Assembly: GCA_018287875.1 (NCBI GenBank)
Contig: JAGVVL010000013.1
Location: 3,720,001-3,784,000 of the forward strand
From: Nigrospora sphaerica
Lineage: Eukaryota; Ascomycota; Sordariomycetes; Amphisphaeriales; Apiosporaceae
DNA length: 64,000 bases
Direction of reading: 5' to 3'
The position numbers and the translations under genes were made by a program. Under the pieces are notes generated by a model. It was not told where the DNA came from, ran no database searches, and saw only the letters and a list, made by a program, of their open reading frames with translations. Below, one piece after another: positions 58,511 through 64,000 of the stretch; the first letter of the stretch is position 1; each line of letters starts with the position of its first letter.

Positions 58511-60916
58511 CTAGAATATCTCCTTCTTTTGATTAACGGATTCCACCACTCTTCGGATTGGTACTTCGTGCGTTCCTTTCTTAAAGAGGACTCCGTCCCG
58601 GAGGAAGAAGTGACTAGCCTGGGTTCTGAACTTGATCGCTAGCCGGCGTAGGTTCTTCGTGGAAGGGTTCTGAAGTCTCGATGGCAACTGTAAGGTGGTT
58701 AAGTAATGGCGGTATTCGTTAATCAAGTTAGGTGCATCCTGTGGGTTTGCTGTGGTCACCAAATTAATCTGTGTTTCGATAAAGTCGTCCACGTCCCCCT
58801 CAGCCGCATCATCTTCATCATCTGATGGTCCTCTCCCTTTCCACGACAGCGCGTCAGCAATATGGTTCCGTCTACCAGGGATATATCTAACTTCGAATGC
58901 AAATAGCTTGATGTAGGCTAGCTAGCGTGTGAGTGGTGCTGAAGGCAAGAGGTTTATGGAGCCGTCGTTTAGCTGGTCCTGTAGGGTCCTCGTATCTGTC
59001 TCTAAAAGGAACTCGTCCTTAAAGAGGTACAACCGTAAGCGGCGTAGAGCCTTCACGATGGCGAGGCACTCTTACTTTCCCGAGTTGTATCTTGTCTCAG
59101 TATCATTCCAGCACCCGGATTCGAAGCGAATAAGTCGGTGTTCTCCGTTGATGAGTTGTCCAAGCTCAGCTCCCTAGCCAATTCCGGAGGCATCGGTCTG
59201 TAGGTAGAATTTATACTTGCCGTACTCCAGTTTAACAAGTGCTATAGCATTGGCGATCTCAGTCTTAACGACGTTGAGTGCTTCGTCTTAATTAGAGCCC
59301 CATTCATATGGCTCATCCTTCCGTAGGAGTTTGGTGAGTGGCTTTATCTTTTCCGTATATCGGTCGATCCATGCCCGAAAGCAGCCCGCCAGCCCTAGAA
59401 AACTCCTCAACTCGGTGACGTCTCTACAGACGTTCCATTCCATAATCTTGATCACCTTCCTCTCGGGTGGTTTGCGTCTATCGGAGCCGTATAGGTAGCC
59501 CACGATCTTAATCTGCTTCTAACACCAAGTCGATTTTAGTCCGCTAATTGAAACCCCGGCTAGCTCCATATTAAATAGGACAGCGTCCAGGTTCTCGAGG
59601 TGTTCCAGCATAAAGCGCCGGATCCCAGGGTAAAGCTCTTAATCGGCGTATCGTGTAGTTGGTCCTTTAACTGGGACGTCGTTAAAGAAGAAGTCGGCCT
59701 TTTCCTTTGGTATGTCGAATAGGATTCTTGCTATAACACGGATGAAGTGTCCTGGGGAATTAGTGAATCCTTAGGGCAGCGTTGTCATTCGTAAGACTCC
59801 TAGCGGTGTCGAAAAGGCCGTCAAGTCTCTAGAGGCCGGAGCTAAAGCGCAGTGGTCGTATCCAGAAAGGAGATCTAGTCCCGAGAGTATTTGGCAGTTC
59901 GCGAAGGATTCCGCGAATTCGTCGCAGCCTCTTAGCAGAAGTGCGTCTCTGATCGTAACTCCGTTAAGCCTAGTGGCTGAATTGATAAGTCTAATGTTGC
60001 CGTCCTTCTTTGCGACCACGAACCAGCTGTTCCTGTAGGGGCCGTGGCCTTCCTCGAGCCATCCTTTAGCAAGGCGTTTTTTGAGGACCTCAATTGCCTT
60101 TGGCATCAGCGCCCCTGGGATTGGTACACTCTTAGCTTGCCATGCGACGTGCGGTATTATGCGGATTTCGTATGGGGGTGAGATCTCTAGCCGAATATAG
60201 CCCATATCCATGGTGTCCCAAGCCAGGCATGCTTCTCGGTTCTGGAGGATTTGCTTGAAAATGGCCGTTTCTTCCGGTGTCATTTCTGAGGGTTTCAGCT
60301 GATTAAGGATTTCCGCTTATCGCTTATCTGTCAGTCGCTCTTTAAGTCCCATGGTGGTGAACTTTAGCTGCATGTTCTTTATCGGGCTATCTAGCGGCTT
60401 AAGTGCAAGCCTGCCTGCGATTTCTTCTAGGGCCTTTTGTTTCCACGACGTCGATCCGGCTGGGACTGATCCGTCCGAAGGGTAGTCGTCCACTGGCTGC
60501 ACTTTCTGGGCGACTGTTTTATACATAGTGTTAATCTGTTCGGTTGTTCCGTTCTTGTGGGCGTGGCTTAAGTGACACTCTTGCTGTCGTGAAGTATATC
60601 TAGGTTGAGGGGGTGAGGGCATCTCCTCGTTCCTGGCTGTGGCCTCCTCGTCCCCCATGCACTCATCTCTCAGCCCCTGAAGCAGGAGTAGGAGCCCGTT
60701 ATCGGAGATCTTGTTGACGATCGTCTTATCCTTTCCTAGTCGTGGAAGGTCTTGATTAGGTGATTCTGCAGCTGTGATCGTGTTGACAACTAATTCTGCC
60801 AGTGCACAGCGTGTGGCCGAGAGAGACGGTTTTGCCAGCCTGTGATCGCTACTGGGCCGGCTGTCTTCCTCAGTAGCGCGCCTTTTAGGGAGCCGCCTTC
60901 GGTTGCATTCCCTTAA
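58511..60916 (-). pseudogene. Gypsy reverse transcriptase and RNase H
   Basis: RT blocks from about 60283: KDGNIRLINSATRLNGVTIR, ILSGLDLLSGYDH and, near 59690, FFFNDVPVKGP, where the catalytic xDD has become ND. Then LGLAGCFRAWIDRYTEKIKP and an RNase H with LQTDASG and ADALSWKG. Five or more in-frame stops interrupt it. Upstream the frame stays open to 60916, where it meets the protease frame. Confidence 0.9.
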
Positions 60917-61317
60917 TCAGCGCTCCTCTTATCGGGGATCACTGGAATATGGAGCTTCGCATTGCCCATAATAAGCTGGGCTATCGGTGGAGTGCCCTCG
61001 GGTACGTTATAAGATATGACCGCACGACTATCGCAGATGAAAGGTAAGCCGAGAATCATATCATGACTGCTATTCTCAGCTTTGACAACTTGAAAGGAAG
61101 TCCGGATTTTGCGTCCCCCAATCCAAAGGTAGTCGGCCAGGGTCCCTATTGACTCGGTGGGTGCGGAATTTGCCGTCCATCCTCTTAGGACTATGCTAGA
61201 TGCCACAAAAGGCAGGTTGTTCTTCTTACAGTAGGTGTCCACGATGACATTGATCGCGGCTCCGGTGTCCAGCAGACCTCGTACTAAAGTCTCATCGCCG
61301 TTGGGTCCGACTCTCAC
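60913..61317 (-). pseudogene. Gypsy aspartic protease
   Basis: Retropepsin with LLDTGAAINVIVD as the catalytic DTG and HDMILGLPF as the flap-distal ILG motif. Its stop (60913-60915) overlaps the start of the open pol frame by the sequence TGATTAA. Confidence 0.88.
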
Positions 61318-61319
61318 TG

Positions 61320-63948
61320 GAAGGCGTCCTAAGGGTCTCGCTGCTTTGATCTCGTCTAGTCTTATGAAGAAGTCGGTCGCGTTGACGGCATGTGGGGAGT
61401 CTTAATTAGTGCGCTTCGTAACATTCCGTGTTCTCTACTCTTGTCGTAGTTCATTAGCTAGGTGTGCTCCATTAGTAAACCTTACTGATCCTTTGGTCGT
61501 AGTGCTGTTCCTAGGGTCTCCACTGGTCCTCACGGTGATGCAGTCGGGGTCTTAAGAAGCCCCGCGTGTGTCGATTATTTCTTCAATCCCTTAATGTTTG
61601 TCTATGGCGTTTGTCGCCACCTTCAGCAGTCCTTGGCTGAAATTGGGGACTTCCGCAATCAGGTCTGACCAGGTGACCGTGAACTTCTTGTCGCCAAATT
61701 CCTGGAGGATTCGCTTAGTCCATTTGTCGACATCATTTTGATCAAGCTTTTCCTCTGGTCGCGAGGTAGTCGCGTCGTTGTCTCCTTTCGCCCGGCTGTT
61801 CGTTGGCTAAGTGGCATCCTTTAGGGCGTACCTGCCATCTTCTAGTTTTACTCTCTTTTCTCCCGCGTTCACCATAACAGCTACTGTTTCTTCGTCTGGA
61901 ACTTCCTCGATCGAGGCAATTCGTGGTGGCACGGCTTGCCTTTCCATAACACGCAGGATCTCTCGACTATCCGAGTCATGCCCGACGCACATAAATTCGA
62001 AGTCAACATCTGGTTAATAAGTCGTTTCGCAGGTCTCGACTAAGTTGACGGTTGTTATGGCTAGTTGTGCTTGTCCTTAATTAACGATTTGCCTCTTTCC
62101 ATAATAGGCTGCGAATTCGTTTATATCCTCTTAAGTGATCAGGTCTCGCTTAAATAGTTCGTTCCTGGCGTGCGCTTACTGCTGATATGTTCCCAGTCTG
62201 TTGAAGAAGATATCCATCAGGCACATCCAAATGGCCGGTTTCTTTCAGTGGAGGCAGTCTCCTGAGATCGACTCGTCTAGCCAGTGGCCTTCTCCTTGTC
62301 TGCCCGCTCGGTATCTCTGGGCATCAGCATCCCAGTGTAGGAAGCCTTGCTTGGTGCAGTATGCCAACATGGGGCATCGATTGCTCCTGTGGCTGGGCTC
62401 ACCGCAAGCATAGCAGTCTCTAGGTCCGTACGTGTTATGCAACTGGACGCTGTTATCCGGGAGGATGCGGTCGTAAGAGCCTCTACCGCCTCGGCCACCT
62501 CTCCTATAGGAGGAAAACCCTGATCCAGGTGCCCCGCGTCGAAAGGAGTCTCGATCGACGACGCCTGCTGTTATCTCTCTTACCTGAATGTTGCTGACAT
62601 GGGGATAGGTCTGTGAGTTGTCTTGCAAGTGAGGCGGCTATAACTGCTTCAGTCTTTCGTCGATTAAAGCTTAAATCCGGTTAACCCCGAGACTTTCGAA
62701 CTTCTTAGTCATCTTATCGATTGCATTGTCGATCATCCTGGCGTCCACGCGTGTGTCGTCCTCAGTCATTCTTTCGGTCCTCTCTCTTTACACAAGGTTC
62801 TTCCTGTCTAGCATTATCTTCGCAGCACGCATTTTAGCGGCATCAGTATCAAGGGTGTTGCTGAACATGCGCTCCTCGATTAACCTGTCCGAGATGTCCT
62901 TGAAGGTGTCTTCATATCCTGCAAGCCGGTTCTTTTTGAATAGCATATGCTGGATATCCGGGTGCAAACGCTTAATCAGACCCTCTCGCGTTGGTTTAGT
63001 GACACCTCCTTATACTGCGGATGCAGCCTTCAAAGCATTAGCGACTTGCTTATGCTCGACAAGGTAGTTGTATATCTCTTAATGGTTTGACAGCTTAGGT
63101 CCAGATTCGAGTTCCGACAACTTCGCGCTTAGGGGAAGCTGGTGTAAGAGGTCCCCCATCTTGAAGTCAGAAAGGAGGCGCTACTTAAAATCCGGCCAGG
63201 TAGTACACTCCTTGATTGCTAGATGGATCTAGGAGAGTGTTCCTTAACCGATACAGTAGGCCATCAGCTCTGCAATCTTGTCGGTTTCAGAGAAACGGAA
63301 CCGCTGGGCGTGTCTCTCCTAGTCTTCTAGGAAGGCCGTGATGTTGTTGCCGTCGAACCTTAGGTACGGGTAGTGCCCTAGGTCGGGTAAGAGTCTCAAG
63401 TCTGAGAGTCGTAAGGGTGGAGTCCCTTAATCAGGGATACCCTGAGGACTCTCACTCTTAGAAGTGGAAGTGGCAGACATCGTTAGGTTCGGAGAGGGGC
63501 TGGGCGTTTGGATTAAAGGGGCAGTTGATTGCTTGTGCGTGGTTATCGTAAGGGAAGGCTCCACGAACTCTGTTATACGTGAAGTCTCTTAATCCGCGGC
63601 TTATCTGTTGGATCTGGTGCTCATGTTGTTTTTCCGTTATCTGGGAGGATTCTTATATAGTCGTCTTAGGATAGCTAATCGGTTCCTCGAGAACCGGTGC
63701 GTGACTTGCTTCCTAGCTAGCCCTAGATGTTGGCATTCGTATACCGGAACCCCTTAATCCGTTTGCTCACCGACAACTTCACATGTCTCTGTTAAAATCG
63801 TTAGTCTTATTCGTGTTATCCATTGTAGCGACTTGAGGGCATAGGAGCTGGTCCCAACTAAGAGTGTCAGGAGTAACACGGCAACTCCTATTAGCTTCTC
63901 TGTAAGTTGCCACATTAGGCAGGTCAGTTCGTTAGCTAGGTTAGCCAC
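61320..63948 (-). pseudogene. Gypsy gag
   Basis: Contains one CCHC zinc knuckle, CYACGEPSHRSNRC (about 62373-62414), after a Gly/Arg-rich stretch. N-terminal capsid sequence lies to the right, with many stops. The start codon is not certain; the frame opening at 63948 uses no clear ATG context. Confidence 0.75.
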
Positions 63949-64000
63949 GGTCGGCGTAAGTTCCCGTTGTTTCTGTACCGAGGCATTTCTTCGGACACCG

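Larger units (their letters stand above)
56660..64000 (-). mobile_element. Ty3/gypsy LTR retrotransposon, truncated by the window edge
   Basis: Domains on the minus strand run in the gypsy order gag, protease, RT, RNase H, integrase, from right to left. It is nested in the second pogo element. Gag and protease share one frame (codon starts divisible by 3) and RT-RNase H-integrase another. Stops in both frames mark it as inactive. It occupies at least 7.3 kb. Confidence 0.92.

Overview
The window is nuclear DNA of a filamentous ascomycete (Pezizomycotina, probably Sordariomycetes). The evidence is many short spliceosomal introns of 50-130 nt with GTRNGT donors, CTRAC branch points and CAG/TAG acceptors; several Zn2Cys6 regulators; RTA1, DUF1996 and heme-thiolate peroxidase families; an intron-containing tRNA-Glu; and repeats with C-to-T damage typical of repeat-induced point mutation (RIP). 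All gene models were assembled by eye from reading frames and splice signals.

Left third (about 1-18 kb): a small terpenoid biosynthetic cluster. A trichodiene/longiborneol-type sesquiterpene synthase (minus, 6065-7555) and a complete cytochrome P450 (plus, 9601-11526) diverge from a 2 kb intergenic region. A short-chain dehydrogenase that has lost its catalytic segment (5147-5698) lies beside the synthase, and a 773-aa Zn2Cys6 regulator (15511-18015) lies beyond the P450. Two very small single-membrane-span proteins of one family (2115-2258 and 12386-12841) sit at the edges and are clear paralogues. A 286-bp hAT-like MITE with an 8-bp target duplication lies at 4454-4739.

Middle (18-35 kb): housekeeping-type genes, namely an acidic AT-hook nuclear protein (19001-20834) and a kinesin-6-like motor (25328-28164). 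These are followed by an F-box scrap, a truncated RIP-mutated copy of cytosolic serine hydroxymethyltransferase (30289-31322), and a Zn2Cys6 regulator with an in-frame decapeptide repeat (32124-33983).

35.4-37.6 kb: a complete, strongly RIP-mutated pogo/Fot1-type transposon with terminal inverted repeats and TA duplications, carrying a younger solo LTR inside it.

38-55 kb: accessory genes. These are a secreted DUF1996 protein, a secreted chloroperoxidase-like protein with an altered EHD motif, a protein with a STAND-type N-terminal domain plus a ubiquitin-like domain, an RTA1 membrane protein, a third Zn2Cys6 regulator, a C2H2 zinc-finger protein, an unknown 144-aa protein, tRNA-Glu(CTC) and tRNA-Gly(GCC).

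55.7-64 kb: a second copy of the pogo element, less mutated, broken by a Ty3/gypsy retrotransposon in reverse orientation that runs off the right edge. Gag and protease are in one frame and RT-RNase H-integrase in another, both littered with stops.
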